Shown: positions 7,870-17,858 of the stretch, in pieces | How the letters are laid out: every line of letters starts with the position of its first letter | Numbering within the stretch: position 1 is the first letter of the stretch | Assembly: GCF_902497855.1 (NCBI RefSeq) | Contig: NZ_CABVHU010000002.1 | Span: forward strand, 496,001 to 560,000 | DNA: 64,000 nucleotides | Source of the DNA: Pseudomonas fluorescens | GTDB taxonomy: Bacteria > Pseudomonadota > Gammaproteobacteria > Pseudomonadales > Pseudomonadaceae | Reading direction: 5' to 3' | Made by a program: the position numbers and the translations under genes | The notes under the pieces: generated by a model | Told to the model about the DNA's origin: nothing | What the model saw: the letters and a program-made list of their open reading frames with translations, nothing else | The model's database searches: none

Positions 7870-9455
7870 CTTTGTTTCCGTCCGTGAGCAAAGGTGATAC
7901 GAAAGCAGCCGCCGCCTTGGCGTGGTTTGAAGTCTAGGCGGGCCTGGTTGCTTTCGCACAGCTCACGGGACAGATAAAGTCCAAGTCCCGTTCCCTGGGT
8001 GCTGGTGGTGAAAAACGGTTCGAACAGCTGTGCCTGATGGTCCGGTGCCACGCCGGTTCCATCGTCCCGGACCTCGAGAATCGGCAGCTGGCTGTCGCGG
8101 TCGACAAACAGTTCGAGCCAGACCTGCGCCCGGTCGTGGACCTGGATGCTATGGCGCCAGCCGTTGCGCACCAGATTGTCGAGTATCTGGGTCAGCTGGT
8201 TCGGGTCCATCAGGGTTGTGAAGTCGCCCGATCCCGTGTGCAGGTGAATCTGCTGGCGCTCGGTCGCGCGCTCGCGGGTTTCGGCGACGAACTGTTCCAG
8301 CCACGGCTTCAGGTCGAGCCGTTGCGCCACGGTCTGTTGGCGACGGGACAGTTGCAGGACGTTTTCGATTACCCGATTCATTCGCTGAGAGTGGTCTTGA
8401 ATAATCTGGGTCAGACGTCGATCCGCCCCATTGAGTTCCTCTGATTCCTGTAATAGCTGCGCGGCGTGACTGATGGCGCCCAGTGGATTGCGGATTTCAT
8501 GGGCAATGCCGGCCGTCAGGCGGCCGAGGGCGGCGAGTTTCAATTGTTGGGCCTGTTGGGCGATCTGGGCGAGGTCTTCGAGAAACACCAGCGTCTGGTA
8601 GTGGGGGCTCTGGTCCAGGGCAATAAAGCTCGGTTGCAGCTCCAGGCCACTGCCGTCGACTTTGACGCTCTGGGGGCGCAGCGTCGGATTGTTGAGCCAC
8701 AGGTGCAGGCGTTCGACCAGGGCGGGCGAGTAATCATCGATCAGATGGCCCTCAAGCCCGTCCCGCCCCAACAGGGCCAGCGCACCGTGGTTAGCCAGTT
8801 GCACCCGTCGCTGGTTGTCGAGTACCAGGATGCCGGTGCGCATGCGTTGCAGGATCAGCGCATTGAGGGCTTCGAGGCCGACCACTTCGCTGGCCCGTTG
8901 CTCGGCCAGGCTTTCACTGACTTCCAGGCGCCGGGTCAGTCCCTGGACCAACAAGGCTGCGGCGAAGCACAGGGCGCCCAGCGTGCCGACTTGCAGGTAG
9001 TCGTTGGGGCTGGTCGGATGGCTGAAGCTTATCAGCAGGCTCAGCCCGACGATGCCGAGCGCGCCGACAGCGGCAATCAGCAAGCCGATATGCCGCCGCA
9101 ACAAGGTGTTGCTGATCGCCACCGACACGATCAGCAGATTGCCGATGGCGCTGGCCACGCCGCCGCCGGCGTAGAACAGGCCGCACAGCAGCAGCACGTC
9201 GGTCAGTGCCAGACTGAACAACTGCGCCGGGCGGCGGGTGTTCTCTAGAAACACCACCAGCAGAATATTGAGGACCAGGTACAGCCAGCTGCCAGTGCGC
9301 AGCAAGTGGTCATTGGCGAACTTCAGCAACTGGTTGTCCATGTTGCTGGATATCAACAACACCAGGATGAGGCCGACGCTTAAACGGTAAAGATGATAGA
9401 GGCGCAGCAGTCGCTGGGCTTGTTTGCTGCCGGGACTGGACGTCTCAGCGGTCAC
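7866..9455 (-). CDS. pilS: Sensor histidine kinase PilS
   Basis: Inner-membrane kinase that phosphorylates PilR and senses pilin levels in the membrane. Several N-terminal transmembrane segments (about residues 25-190) are followed by a PAS-like region, a HisKA box with phospho-acceptor His in AGIAHEIRNPLGAISHA, and an ATPase domain with the G boxes RDDGTG and GTGLGLYLS. A GTG at 9455 gives 529 residues, close to the family length, and overlaps the upstream small gene by 11 nt. A TTG at 9476 is the alternative. Confidence 0.92.
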   Translation of the reverse strand: MTAETSSPGSKQAQRLLRLYHLYRLSVGLILVLLISSNMDNQLLKFANDHLLRTGSWLYLVLNILLVVFLENTRRPAQLFSLALTDVLLLCGLFYAGGGVASAIGNLLIVSVAISNTLLRRHIGLLIAAVGALGIVGLSLLISFSHPTSPNDYLQVGTLGALCFAAALLVQGLTRRLEVSESLAEQRASEVVGLEALNALILQRMRTGILVLDNQRRVQLANHGALALLGRDGLEGHLIDDYSPALVERLHLWLNNPTLRPQSVKVDGSGLELQPSFIALDQSPHYQTLVFLEDLAQIAQQAQQLKLAALGRLTAGIAHEIRNPLGAISHAAQLLQESEELNGADRRLTQIIQDHSQRMNRVIENVLQLSRRQQTVAQRLDLKPWLEQFVAETRERATERQQIHLHTGSGDFTTLMDPNQLTQILDNLVRNGWRHSIQVHDRAQVWLELFVDRDSQLPILEVRDDGTGVAPDHQAQLFEPFFTTSTQGTGLGLYLSRELCESNQARLDFKPRQGGGCFRITFAHGRKQS

Positions 9456-9678
9456 TTGAACCCGGGCCTTGCTCAAGGTGAGCCTGGCTGCAATACCACT
9501 GTTGTTGGAGGTTCAGCGCGCGGTCGCGGGGCAGGTGGACGCCGCAATGCGCGCAGCGGACCATTGGCGCCGCTTCCAGCTCGGCGGAGGACTTGGGGGC
9601 GGAGGAAGAAGCCTTGAACTTGCGCCAGAACCATACCGCAGCGGCAATCAGGGCGATCCAGAACAATAAACGAAGCAT
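9445..9678 (-). CDS. Small membrane-anchored zinc-ribbon-like protein (PP0621-like)
   Basis: 77 residues: an N-terminal transmembrane helix (LLFWIALIAAAVWFW), a short linker, then CAHCGVHLPRDRAL and a third cysteine in WYCSQAH, which looks like a minimal metal-binding knuckle. It resembles the small protein conserved upstream of pilS in Pseudomonas. It overlaps pilS and is probably first in a three-gene unit with pilS and pilR. Its function is unknown, and a role in pilus signalling is only an inference from position. Confidence 0.75.
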   Translation of the reverse strand: MLRLLFWIALIAAAVWFWRKFKASSSAPKSSAELEAAPMVRCAHCGVHLPRDRALNLQQQWYCSQAHLEQGPGSSDR

Positions 9679-9735
9679 GGCGAGCTGCTTTATGACGAGT
9701 GATTCAGCAGTTTAGCTAAGGACATCTCCAGCGCA

Positions 9736-9751
9736 CAGCGTTATAACGCTG
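9736..9751. promoter_or_regulatory. Perfect 16-bp palindrome upstream of the small gene-pilSR unit
   Basis: CAGCGTTATAACGCTG is a perfect palindrome 57 bp upstream of the start of the small gene preceding pilS. It lies in the only non-repeat part of this intergenic region and could be an operator. No regulator is assigned. Confidence 0.35.
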
Positions 9752-9758
9752 CGTAACA

Positions 9759-9849
9759 CTGTAGGAGCCGGCTTGCTGGCGAATGCGGTGTGTCAGTCAA
9801 ATAGATGCTGGCTGATACACCGCGTTCGCCAGCAAGCCGGCTCCTACAA
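9759..9849. repeat. REP doublet (REPIN), GTAGGAGCCGGC type
   Basis: CTGTAGGAGCCGGCTTGC at the left and its inverse complement ending CCGGCTCCTACA at the right, with inner arms also complementary (GAATGCGGTGT against ACACCGCGTTC). The whole element can form one long cruciform. It sits between the bamD stop and the promoter region of the pilSR unit. Confidence 0.9.
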
Positions 9850-9861
9850 AGTGTGCGTCTA

Positions 9862-10884
9862 TCAGTCGAACACGCCGAAGGTCATGTAGCTGAACCACGA
9901 GCGGTCGCTGTTGTTGGCTTCGGGCTCAGGTTCCTCTTCTTCGATCACGTCGCCATCTGCATCTTTAGGCTTGAGATCGCTTGGAATCGCGTCCTTGGCT
10001 TCCTGATACTGCCTCTGGACGTCCTGGTTGGCGCGGGTTTCGCCCGGCGGCAGCGGTGGACGGGACTCGATCAGGCCCAGGGTGGCCTTGCTCAACCACG
10101 AACGGTTGTCGGCTTCTGCGACCGAAGGCGTGAACTGACCGTCGACCAGGCTTGGATGGTTCGGGTAGTTGAGCTTCAGGGTTTCGAGGCTGGTGTTGGC
10201 CAGTTCGTCCAGGTGCAGACGCTGGTAGGCCTCGGTCATCACCGCCAGGCCGTCACCGACCGACGGGGTTTCCTGGAAGTTTTCCACCACGTAGCGACCA
10301 CGGTTCGCCGCGGCGACATAGGCCTGGCGGGTCAGGTAATAGTCGGCAACGTGAATCTCGTACGCGGCCAGCAGGTTGCGCAGGTAGATCATGCGCTGCT
10401 TGGCGTCCGGCGAGTAGCGGCTGTTCGGGAAGCGGCTGGTCAGTTGGGCGAACTCGTTGTAGGAGTCGCGAGCGGCACCCGGGTCACGTTTGGTCATGTC
10501 CAGCGGCAGGAAGCGCGACAGCAGGCCAACGTCCTGGTCGAAAGAAGTCAGGCCCTTGAGGTAGTAGGCGTAATCGACGTTCGGGTGCTGTGGGTGCAGT
10601 CGAATGAAACGCTCTGCGGCGGACTTCGCAGCCTCTGGCTCGGTGTTCTTGTAGTTGGCGTAGATGAGCTCGAGTTGAGCCTGATCAGCGTAGCGACCGA
10701 ACGGGTAACGCGACTCCAGGGCCTTCAGCTTGGCTGTGGCGCTGGTGTAGTTGCTATTGTCCAGATCGTGCTGAGCCTGCTGGTACAGCTCGACCTCGCT
10801 CAGGTTTTCGTCTACGACTTCCTTCGATGAGCAAGCAGCGGTCAATGCGAGGATGGCGATCAGCAGCAGGTGTTTCACTTGCAT
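9862..10884 (-). CDS. bamD: Outer membrane assembly lipoprotein BamD
   Basis: 340-residue essential lipoprotein of the BAM beta-barrel insertion complex. [20 protein letters not shown] is a lipoprotein signal with the lipobox cysteine near residue 18. The body is TPR-rich ([41 protein letters not shown]), as in the family. An acidic C-terminal extension ([11 protein letters not shown]) is present. The ATG at 10884 is chosen because it begins the signal peptide. It diverges from rluD, a conserved pairing. Confidence 0.95.
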   Translation of the reverse strand: MQVKHLLLIAILALTAACSSKEVVDENLSEVELYQQAQHDLDNSNYTSATAKLKALESRYPFGRYADQAQLELIYANYKNTEPEAAKSAAERFIRLHPQHPNVDYAYYLKGLTSFDQDVGLLSRFLPLDMTKRDPGAARDSYNEFAQLTSRFPNSRYSPDAKQRMIYLRNLLAAYEIHVADYYLTRQAYVAAANRGRYVVENFQETPSVGDGLAVMTEAYQRLHLDELANTSLETLKLNYPNHPSLVDGQFTPSVAEADNRSWLSKATLGLIESRPPLPPGETRANQDVQRQYQEAKDAIPSDLKPKDADGDVIEEEEPEPEANNSDRSWFSYMTFGVFD

Positions 10885-11035
10885 GGCGGCTTGCGTCCCT
10901 ATGACGGCCGCTGTCTTGGGCGGGGCCGTCCTGTTATGATGAGCGCCCCGTTGAATAGCTTCGGGGCAAAAGACGCCGTATTTAACCACAAGCGCGCAGC
11001 CGAAACCAAAAGCTGTGCCGACGCCTAGTCTGAGC

Positions 11036-11994
<959 letters not shown>

Positions 11995-11998
<4 letters not shown>

Positions 11999-12714
11999 GT
12001 GACTGGCTGATTCCTGACTGGCCTGCGCCGGCCGGGGTGAAAGCCTGTGTGACCACCCGTGCGGGCGGCGTCAGTCTGGCGCCGTTCGACAGCCTCAACC
12101 TCGGCGATCACGTCGACGACAGCCCCGAAGCCGTTGCCGAAAACCGTCGTCGCCTCACCGAGCATTTCTCCATTCAACCGGCCTGGTTGCAGCAGGTTCA
12201 CGGCATTGCCGTGGCTCATGCCGACCCGGGCCTGGTGGCGACTGCCGACGCCAGCTGGACGGCGACGCCCGGTATCGCCTGCACGGCGATGACGGCCGAT
12301 TGCCTGCCAGTACTCTTCTGCGACCGTGCCGGCACGCGTGTGGCGGCGGCCCATGCCGGTTGGCGCGGGTTGGCGGCGGGGGTGCTGGAAGCCACCCTCG
12401 ACAGTCTGGCTGTGCCGCCTGCCGACGTGCTGGTCTGGCTCGGTCCTGCCATTGGCCCGCAAGCCTTTGAAGTCGGCCCGGAAGTGCGCGAAACCTTCGT
12501 CGAACAACTGCCTGAAGCCGCCGAGGCCTTTGTGTCGAGCCAAAATGCTGGCAAATTCATGGCTGATATATACCAGCTGGCGCGGTTGCGTCTGGCTGCC
12601 CGCGGTGTCACTGCCATCTATGGCGGTGGTTTCTGCACCGTGACCGATCCACGCTTCTTTTCTTACCGGCGCAGTCCTCGCACCGGTCGGTTTGCCTCCC
12701 TTATCTGGCTCTAG
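11995..12714 (+). CDS. pgeF: Peptidoglycan editing factor PgeF (YfiH / polyphenol oxidase family)
   Basis: 239-residue cytosolic DUF152 protein. In E. coli the family removes wrongly incorporated residues from cell-wall precursors; older annotations call it a laccase-like polyphenol oxidase. The metal-site histidines and cysteine are visible in QQVHG, MTADCLPVLFCD and AAAHAGWRGLAAG. The start is fixed by the ATGA overlap with rluD. Confidence 0.92.
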
Positions 12715-12731
12715 TGCCCTGTCTCAGGGCA
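12715..12731 (+). other. Short hairpin after pgeF
   Basis: TGCCCTG at 12715-12721 and CAGGGCA at 12725-12731 form a perfect 7-bp stem with a 3-nt loop directly after the pgeF stop. No T-run follows, so it could be an mRNA end stabiliser or a factor-dependent termination site. Confidence 0.4.
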
Positions 12732-12771
12732 CGAACGCTAGACTTGCCTGACCTGCATCAACATCACGACG

Positions 12772-12800
12772 CTTGAATCTCCCAGAATCGACCACATCTA
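12772..12800 (+). promoter_or_regulatory. Sigma-32 (RpoH) type promoter of clpB
   Basis: CTTGAA at 12772-12777 and CCACAT at 12792-12797 are separated by 14 nt, close to the heat-shock consensus (CTTGAA, 13-15 nt, CCCCATnT). It lies about 70 nt upstream of clpB, a classic RpoH target. Confidence 0.75.
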
Positions 12801-12871
12801 ATGAGGTATCTGGCAGGTTTCTTCATTCAGGATGTTTTATCGGTCCGGCCTGCTCAAAAGGAAGGTGACCC

Positions 12872-15436
12872 ATGCGTATAGACCGTTTAACCAGCAAGTT
12901 GCAGTTAGCCTTGTCCGATGCCCAATCCCTGGCCGTCGGTCTCGATCATCCGGCCATTGAACCGGCGCACTTGATGCAAGCCATGCTTGAACAGCAGGGT
13001 GGCTCGATCAAGCCGCTGCTGATGCAGGTGGGCTTCGACATCAACAGCCTGCGTAAAGAGCTGACCAAAGAGCTCGACCAACTACCGAAAATCCAGAACC
13101 CCACCGGCGACGTCAATATGTCGCAGGATCTGGCGCGCCTGCTCAACCAGGCCGATCGCCTGGCCCAACAGAAAGGCGACCAGTTCATTTCCAGCGAACT
13201 GGTGCTGCTCGCCGCCATGGACGAGAACAGCAAGCTTGGCAAGTTGTTGCTCGGCCAGGGTGTGAGCAAAAAAGCCCTGGAAAACGCGATTACCAACCTG
13301 CGTGGCGGTGAGGCCGTCAATGACGCCAACCACGAAGAGTCGCGCCAGGCCCTGGACAAGTACACCGTCGACCTGACCAAGCGCGCCGAAGAAGGCAAGC
13401 TCGATCCGGTGATCGGCCGTGACGACGAAATTCGCCGGACCATCCAGGTGCTGCAACGTCGCACCAAGAACAACCCGGTGCTGATCGGTGAGCCTGGCGT
13501 CGGTAAAACGGCGATCGCAGAAGGCCTGGCCCAGCGCATCATCAACGGTGAAGTGCCCGATGGCCTGAAAGGCAAGCGCCTGCTGTCCCTGGACATGGGG
13601 TCGCTGATTGCCGGCGCCAAATATCGCGGCGAGTTCGAAGAGCGCCTCAAATCCCTGCTCAACGAGCTGTCGAAGCAGGAAGGGCAGATCATCCTGTTCA
13701 TCGACGAACTGCATACCATGGTCGGCGCCGGCAAAGGCGAAGGCTCGATGGATGCCGGCAACATGCTCAAGCCGGCATTGGCTCGCGGCGAGTTGCACTG
13801 CGTGGGTGCCACCACGCTCAACGAGTATCGCCAATATATAGAGAAGGATGCCGCCCTCGAACGGCGCTTCCAGAAAGTCCTGGTGGATGAGCCGAGCGAA
13901 GAAGACACCATCGCTATCCTGCGTGGCCTGAAAGAGCGTTACGAGGTTCACCACAAGGTGGCGATCACCGACGGCGCGATCATTGCCGCCGCCAAGCTCA
14001 GCCATCGCTACATCACCGATCGTCAATTGCCGGACAAGGCCATCGACCTGATCGACGAAGCCGCCAGCCGCATCCGCATGGAAATCGACTCCAAGCCGGA
14101 AGTGCTGGACCGTCTGGAGCGGCGCCTGATTCAGCTGAAAGTCGAATCCCAGGCGCTGAAGAAAGAAAGCGACGACGCGGCGAAGAAACGCCTGGAAAAA
14201 CTCCAGGAAGAGATCGCCCGCCTCGAGCGCGAGTACTCGGACCTGGAAGAAATCTGGAATTCGGAAAAAGCCGAAGTCCAGGGTTCGGCGCAGATCCAGC
14301 AGAAAATCGAACAGTCCCGTCAGGAACTGGAAGCCGCGCGCCGTAAAGGCGACCTGAACCGCATGGCCGAGCTGCAATACGGGATCATCCCGGACCTGGA
14401 GCGCAGCCTGCAGATGGTCGACCAGCACGGCAAAAGCGAAAACCAGTTGCTGCGCAGCAAGGTGACTGAAGAAGAGATCGCCGAAGTCGTGTCGAAGTGG
14501 ACCGGCATTCCGGTGTCGAAGATGCTCGAAGGCGAGCGCGACAAGCTGATGAAGATGGAAAGCCTGTTGCACCAGCGTGTGATCGGCCAGGACGAAGCGG
14601 TGATTGCCGTTTCCAACGCGGTACGGCGTTCGCGGGCCGGGTTGTCCGACCCGAATCGCCCGAGCGGCTCGTTCATGTTCCTCGGCCCGACCGGGGTCGG
14701 TAAAACCGAGCTGTGCAAGGCGCTGGCCGAGTTCCTCTTTGATACGGAAGAGGCGATGGTGCGGATCGACATGTCCGAATTCATGGAGAAACATTCCGTG
14801 GCTCGGCTGATCGGTGCGCCACCAGGCTATGTAGGCTATGAAGAAGGCGGTTACCTGACCGAGGCGGTGCGTCGCAAGCCTTACTCGGTGATCCTCCTGG
14901 ACGAGGTCGAGAAGGCCCACCCGGACGTCTTCAACATCTTGCTGCAAGTACTGGAAGATGGCCGCCTGACCGACAGCCATGGCCGTACGGTGGATTTCAA
15001 GAATACCGTGATTGTCATGACGTCCAACCTGGGGTCGGTGCAGATCCAGGAACTGGTCGGAGACCGTGAGGCGCAACGTGCGGCGGTGATGGATGCGATT
15101 TCCACACACTTCCGGCCGGAGTTCATCAACCGGGTCGATGAAGTGGTGATCTTCGAGCCGCTGGCGCGGGATCAGATCGCGGGCATCACCGAGATCCAGT
15201 TGGGGCGTCTGCGCGCACGTCTGACCGAACGGGACCTGAAGCTGGAACTCAGCCCAGAGGCGATGGACAAGCTGATCGCGGTCGGTTACGACCCGGTATA
15301 CGGTGCACGACCGCTCAAGCGAGCGATCCAGCGCTGGATCGAGAACCCGTTGGCGCAGCTGATTCTGTCGGGTCGGTTCATGCCCGGCGATACCGCCAAA
15401 GGGACCGTGGAGAACGACGAAATCGTCTTCGTTTGA
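12872..15436 (+). CDS. clpB: ATP-dependent disaggregase ClpB
   Basis: 854-residue Hsp100 chaperone that works with DnaK to extract proteins from aggregates. An N-terminal Clp repeat domain (1-150) precedes AAA-1 (Walker [14 protein letters not shown], near residue 204), the long middle coiled coil (about 400-520) and AAA-2 ([13 protein letters not shown], near 605; [14 protein letters not shown]). The length is normal. AAGGAAGG before the ATG at 12872 is a good ribosome site. It is monocistronic between a heat-shock promoter and a strong terminator. Confidence 0.97.
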   Translation: MRIDRLTSKLQLALSDAQSLAVGLDHPAIEPAHLMQAMLEQQGGSIKPLLMQVGFDINSLRKELTKELDQLPKIQNPTGDVNMSQDLARLLNQADRLAQQKGDQFISSELVLLAAMDENSKLGKLLLGQGVSKKALENAITNLRGGEAVNDANHEESRQALDKYTVDLTKRAEEGKLDPVIGRDDEIRRTIQVLQRRTKNNPVLIGEPGVGKTAIAEGLAQRIINGEVPDGLKGKRLLSLDMGSLIAGAKYRGEFEERLKSLLNELSKQEGQIILFIDELHTMVGAGKGEGSMDAGNMLKPALARGELHCVGATTLNEYRQYIEKDAALERRFQKVLVDEPSEEDTIAILRGLKERYEVHHKVAITDGAIIAAAKLSHRYITDRQLPDKAIDLIDEAASRIRMEIDSKPEVLDRLERRLIQLKVESQALKKESDDAAKKRLEKLQEEIARLEREYSDLEEIWNSEKAEVQGSAQIQQKIEQSRQELEAARRKGDLNRMAELQYGIIPDLERSLQMVDQHGKSENQLLRSKVTEEEIAEVVSKWTGIPVSKMLEGERDKLMKMESLLHQRVIGQDEAVIAVSNAVRRSRAGLSDPNRPSGSFMFLGPTGVGKTELCKALAEFLFDTEEAMVRIDMSEFMEKHSVARLIGAPPGYVGYEEGGYLTEAVRRKPYSVILLDEVEKAHPDVFNILLQVLEDGRLTDSHGRTVDFKNTVIVMTSNLGSVQIQELVGDREAQRAAVMDAISTHFRPEFINRVDEVVIFEPLARDQIAGITEIQLGRLRARLTERDLKLELSPEAMDKLIAVGYDPVYGARPLKRAIQRWIENPLAQLILSGRFMPGDTAKGTVENDEIVFV

Positions 15437-15460
15437 TCCACGGCGGCACTAAAAGAGCAG

Positions 15461-15487
15461 AGGCCTCGCATTGCGAGGCCTTTTTTT
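15461..15487 (+). terminator. Rho-independent terminator of clpB
   Basis: GGCCTCGC and GCGAGGCC around a 3-nt loop, followed directly by seven T residues, 25 nt after the clpB stop. Confidence 0.92.
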
Positions 15488-15620
15488 CATTAGGTTGTTG
15501 AACTCAAAGGAAAAGGCTTGTAAAGTGCGCCCCGCAGTAAGTCGCTCCGAAGGGTTTCCGCTCCCCAAGCAGGAATCCAAAATAAGTTGCAAATCATTAA
15601 CTTGAAAGCAATTTAGGGGG

Positions 15621-15655
15621 TTGACAGAGGTGCTGAAGATTGTAGAATAGCGCGC
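15621..15655 (+). promoter_or_regulatory. Sigma-70 promoter of the tRNA operon, GC-rich discriminator
   Basis: TTGACA at 15621-15626, a 16-nt spacer and TAGAAT at 15643-15648, followed by AGCGCGCC. The GC-rich discriminator is typical of stringently controlled stable-RNA promoters. It lies about 80 nt upstream of tRNA-Asn. Nothing else was found between the clpB terminator and this promoter. Confidence 0.8.
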
Positions 15656-15736
15656 CTCAGACACACGAACGCAGCGATGCGAACGGGTCGAAGAGAACGC
15701 AGTAAAGCTTCAAAGTTGTAAATTGAAATGTGTAGT

Positions 15737-15812
15737 TCCGTGATAGCTCAGTCGGTAGAGCAAATGACTGTTAATCATTGGGTCCCAGGTTCGAGTCCTG
15801 GTCACGGAGCCA
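15737..15812 (+). tRNA. tRNA-Asn (GTT)
   Basis: 76-nt cloverleaf with CCA encoded. Acceptor TCCGTGA pairs with TCACGGA; the anticodon loop CTGTTAA has GTT at 15770-15772; the T loop is GTTCGAGTC. First gene of the Asn-Pro-Lys operon. Confidence 0.97.
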
Positions 15813-15821
15813 ATTTCAAAC

Positions 15822-15898
15822 CGGGGTATAGCGCAGTCCGGTAGCGCGCCTGCTTTGGGAGCAGGATGTCAGGAGTTCGAATCCCCTTACCCCGACCA
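15822..15898 (+). tRNA. tRNA-Pro (TGG), copy 1
   Basis: 77-nt cloverleaf with CCA encoded. Acceptor CGGGGTA pairs with TACCCCG; the anticodon loop TTTGGGA holds TGG at 15856-15858. It is identical over its full length to the copy at 16076-16152. Confidence 0.97.
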
Positions 15899-15903
15899 TT
15901 TTT

Positions 15904-15979
15904 GGGTCGTTAGCTCAGTTGGTAGAGCAGTTGGCTTTTAACCAATTGGTCGTAGGTTCGAATCCCACACGACCCACCA
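15904..15979 (+). tRNA. tRNA-Lys (TTT)
   Basis: 76-nt cloverleaf with CCA encoded; acceptor GGGTCGT pairs with ACGACCC and the anticodon loop is CTTTTAA. The T stem GTAGG/CCCAC contains one A-C mismatch. It starts only 5 nt after tRNA-Pro. Confidence 0.96.
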
Positions 15980-16043
15980 TTTTTGAAACCAGTTAACGCT
16001 GGAATCGAATCTTAAGATCAGAGGCCAAAAGCGCTGATCGAAG

Positions 16044-16073
16044 AAGGCGACTTGGAAAGGTCGCCTTTTTTTT
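16044..16073 (+). terminator. Terminator between tRNA-Lys and the second tRNA-Pro
   Basis: AAGGCGAC at 16044-16051 pairs with GTCGCCTT at 16060-16067, followed by a run of T to 16073. This is a textbook intrinsic terminator for the Asn-Pro-Lys operon, ending 2 nt before the next tRNA gene. Confidence 0.9.
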
Positions 16074-16075
16074 AC

Positions 16076-16152
16076 CGGGGTATAGCGCAGTCCGGTAGCG
16101 CGCCTGCTTTGGGAGCAGGATGTCAGGAGTTCGAATCCCCTTACCCCGACCA
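16076..16152 (+). tRNA. tRNA-Pro (TGG), copy 2
   Basis: An exact duplicate of the tRNA-Pro at 15822-15898. It begins 2 nt after the U-run of an intrinsic terminator and has no visible promoter of its own, so expression would need read-through. Its own terminator follows. Confidence 0.96.
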
Positions 16153-16157
16153 TATTA

Positions 16158-16193
16158 AAAATCCTCGTATCGAAAGATACGGGGATTTTTTTT
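16158..16193 (+). terminator. Terminator after the second tRNA-Pro
   Basis: AAATCCTCGTATC pairs with GATACGGGGATTT around a GAAA tetraloop (one T-G wobble), followed by T residues. Confidence 0.9.
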
Positions 16194-16228
16194 GTCTGCG
16201 AAAAAAGCTCAGGCGTGCTGCAAATCAT

Positions 16229-16268
16229 TGTGGGAGCGAGCCGCCCGGAGCAGGCTCGCCCCCACAGG
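16229..16268. repeat. Compact REP-like hairpin at the ndh 3' end
   Basis: TGTGGGAGCGAGCC and GGCTCGCCCCCACA face each other across only 10 nt, with one A-C mismatch. This is a REP pair with the usual 40-60 nt spacer missing. It ends 3 nt from the ndh stop and could shape that transcript's end. Confidence 0.8.
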
Positions 16269-16271
16269 TTT

Positions 16272-17570
16272 TTAGTGAAGCTTCAGGCGAGGCTCGGTCC
16301 CGCGTCCGATCTTGCTGCCCAGCATCAGCATCGCCGTGCGGAAAGCGCCATACAGTGCCATCTGGTGCATGCGGTACAGCGATACATAAAACATCCGTGC
16401 CAGCCAACCTTCGAGCATTACGCTGCCGGTCAGGTTGCCCATCAAGTTACCCACAGCCGAAAAACGCGACAGCGAGATCAACGACCCATAGTCGGTGTAT
16501 TTGTACGCCGGCAGGGCCTTGCCTTCGATCCGCAATTTTAGCGATTTGGCCAGCAACGACGCCTGCTGATGCGCAGCCTGGGCCCGTGGCGGCACATTGC
16601 GATCAGTGCCCGGCTGCGGGCAGGCCGCGCAGTCACCAAAGGCGAAGATGTTTTCGTCGCGGGTGGTTTGCAGGGTTGGCAGCACTTGCAGCTGATTGAT
16701 GCGGTTGGTTTCCAGGCCATCGATGTCCTTGAGAAAGCCCGGTGCGCGAATCCCGGCGGCCCAGACTTTGAGGCTGGCGTTGATCACTTTGCCATCGACG
16801 GTGATCAGGCTGTCGGCCGTCACTTCGCTGACGGCGGCATTGGTCATGACATTGACCCCGAGTTTCTCCAGGGTTTTATGCACAGGCCCGCCAATCCGTT
16901 CCGGCAGGGCAGGCAGCACCCGTGGCCCGGCTTCGATCAGGGTGATGTGCATGTTTTCCGGCTTGATCCGGTCCAGGCCATAGGCCGCCAGTTCATGGGC
17001 GGCGTTGTGCAGTTCGGCGGCCAGTTCGACCCCGGTGGCACCGGCACCGACAATGGCGACGCTGATCTGCTCGATCGTGTCGGTTTGCCCGGCGTGGGCG
17101 CGCAGGTAGTGGTTGAGCAATTGCTGGTGGAAGCGCTCGGCCTGCTTGCGGGTGTCGAGGAACAGGCAATGCTGCGCCGCGCCCTGGGTGCCGAAATCAT
17201 TGGTGGTGCTGCCAACGGCAATGACCAGCGAGTCGTAGCCCAGTTCACGGGCTGGCACCAATTCCACGCCGGCTTCGTCATAGGTCGCGGCCAGCTGGAT
17301 TTTCTTCTGTGCGCGATCAAGCCCGCTCATGCGCCCCAGCTGGAACTCGAAGTGGTTCCATTTGGCCTGGGCAACATAGTTGAGTTCATCTTCGGAAGAG
17401 TTCAGGGAACCGGCCGCCACTTCGTGCAACAGCGGTTTCCAGATGTGGGTCAGGTTCGCGTCGACCAGCATCACGCTGGCCGTGCCGCGCTTGCCCAGAG
17501 TCTTACCCAGACGGGTAGCCAACTCCAGACCGCCGGCGCCGCCGCCAACGATGACAATACGATGAGTCAT
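16272..17570 (-). CDS. ndh: Type II NADH dehydrogenase (NDH-2)
   Basis: 432-residue membrane-associated FAD enzyme passing electrons from NADH to quinone without proton pumping. It has two Rossmann motifs (IVIVGGGAGGLELA at the N-terminus, VAIVGAGATGVELAAEL near residue 170) and the FAFGDCAAC flavin signature. The hydrophobic and amphipathic C-terminus (SVMLEGWLARMFYVSLY) fits membrane anchoring. The ATG at 17570 is chosen; an upstream frame start at 17606 adds non-family residues. It is first-described in Pseudomonas next to a DUF3094 gene, as here. Confidence 0.93.
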   Translation of the reverse strand: MTHRIVIVGGGAGGLELATRLGKTLGKRGTASVMLVDANLTHIWKPLLHEVAAGSLNSSEDELNYVAQAKWNHFEFQLGRMSGLDRAQKKIQLAATYDEAGVELVPARELGYDSLVIAVGSTTNDFGTQGAAQHCLFLDTRKQAERFHQQLLNHYLRAHAGQTDTIEQISVAIVGAGATGVELAAELHNAAHELAAYGLDRIKPENMHITLIEAGPRVLPALPERIGGPVHKTLEKLGVNVMTNAAVSEVTADSLITVDGKVINASLKVWAAGIRAPGFLKDIDGLETNRINQLQVLPTLQTTRDENIFAFGDCAACPQPGTDRNVPPRAQAAHQQASLLAKSLKLRIEGKALPAYKYTDYGSLISLSRFSAVGNLMGNLTGSVMLEGWLARMFYVSLYRMHQMALYGAFRTAMLMLGSKIGRGTEPRLKLH

Positions 17571-17630
17571 GGGGATATCTCGCAAGGCTAAAAGAAATCG
17601 GTGCAATTACCCGAGCGAGCGCAAGGCAGC

Positions 17631-17804
17631 TCATAGCGTCAGGTAACTGATAAATCGGCTCAACAGGCCCAGGCCAATGGTCACTGCCAACACCACCACC
17701 AGGAGCATCCACGGCCGAAAAGGCCGGCGCTCGACACGGTGCTGGGACAGTCGCAGGTACTCTTCGACATGCTTCTGGTCTTCGGGTTTCAGGCGGCTGG
17801 TCAT
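17631..17804 (-). CDS. DUF3094 small membrane protein
   Basis: 57 residues: MTSRLKPEDQKHVEEYLRLS, a basic stretch ERRPFRPW, then one transmembrane helix (MLLVVVLAVTIGLGLL) and a short tail. The sequence and position upstream of ndh fit the DUF3094 family of Pseudomonas. It has the same orientation as ndh, 60 nt before the ndh start, so they may be cotranscribed. Function unknown. Confidence 0.8.
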   Translation of the reverse strand: MTSRLKPEDQKHVEEYLRLSQHRVERRPFRPWMLLVVVLAVTIGLGLLSRFISYLTL

Positions 17805-17858
17805 TTTCGGGCCTCGTCAGGTAGACGTTGCTGAATGTCTGGAAGCTACAAGCGGGTT

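Noticed and set aside
15449..15664. 71-residue minus-strand open frame between clpB and the tRNA genes
   Set aside because: It overlaps the clpB terminator and the tRNA promoter and has no family resemblance.
15904..15979. A-C mismatch in the tRNA-Lys T stem as a sign of a pseudo-tRNA
   Set aside because: All other stems and loops are normal and, as far as I recall, the same base pair occurs in Pseudomonas tRNA-Lys genes.
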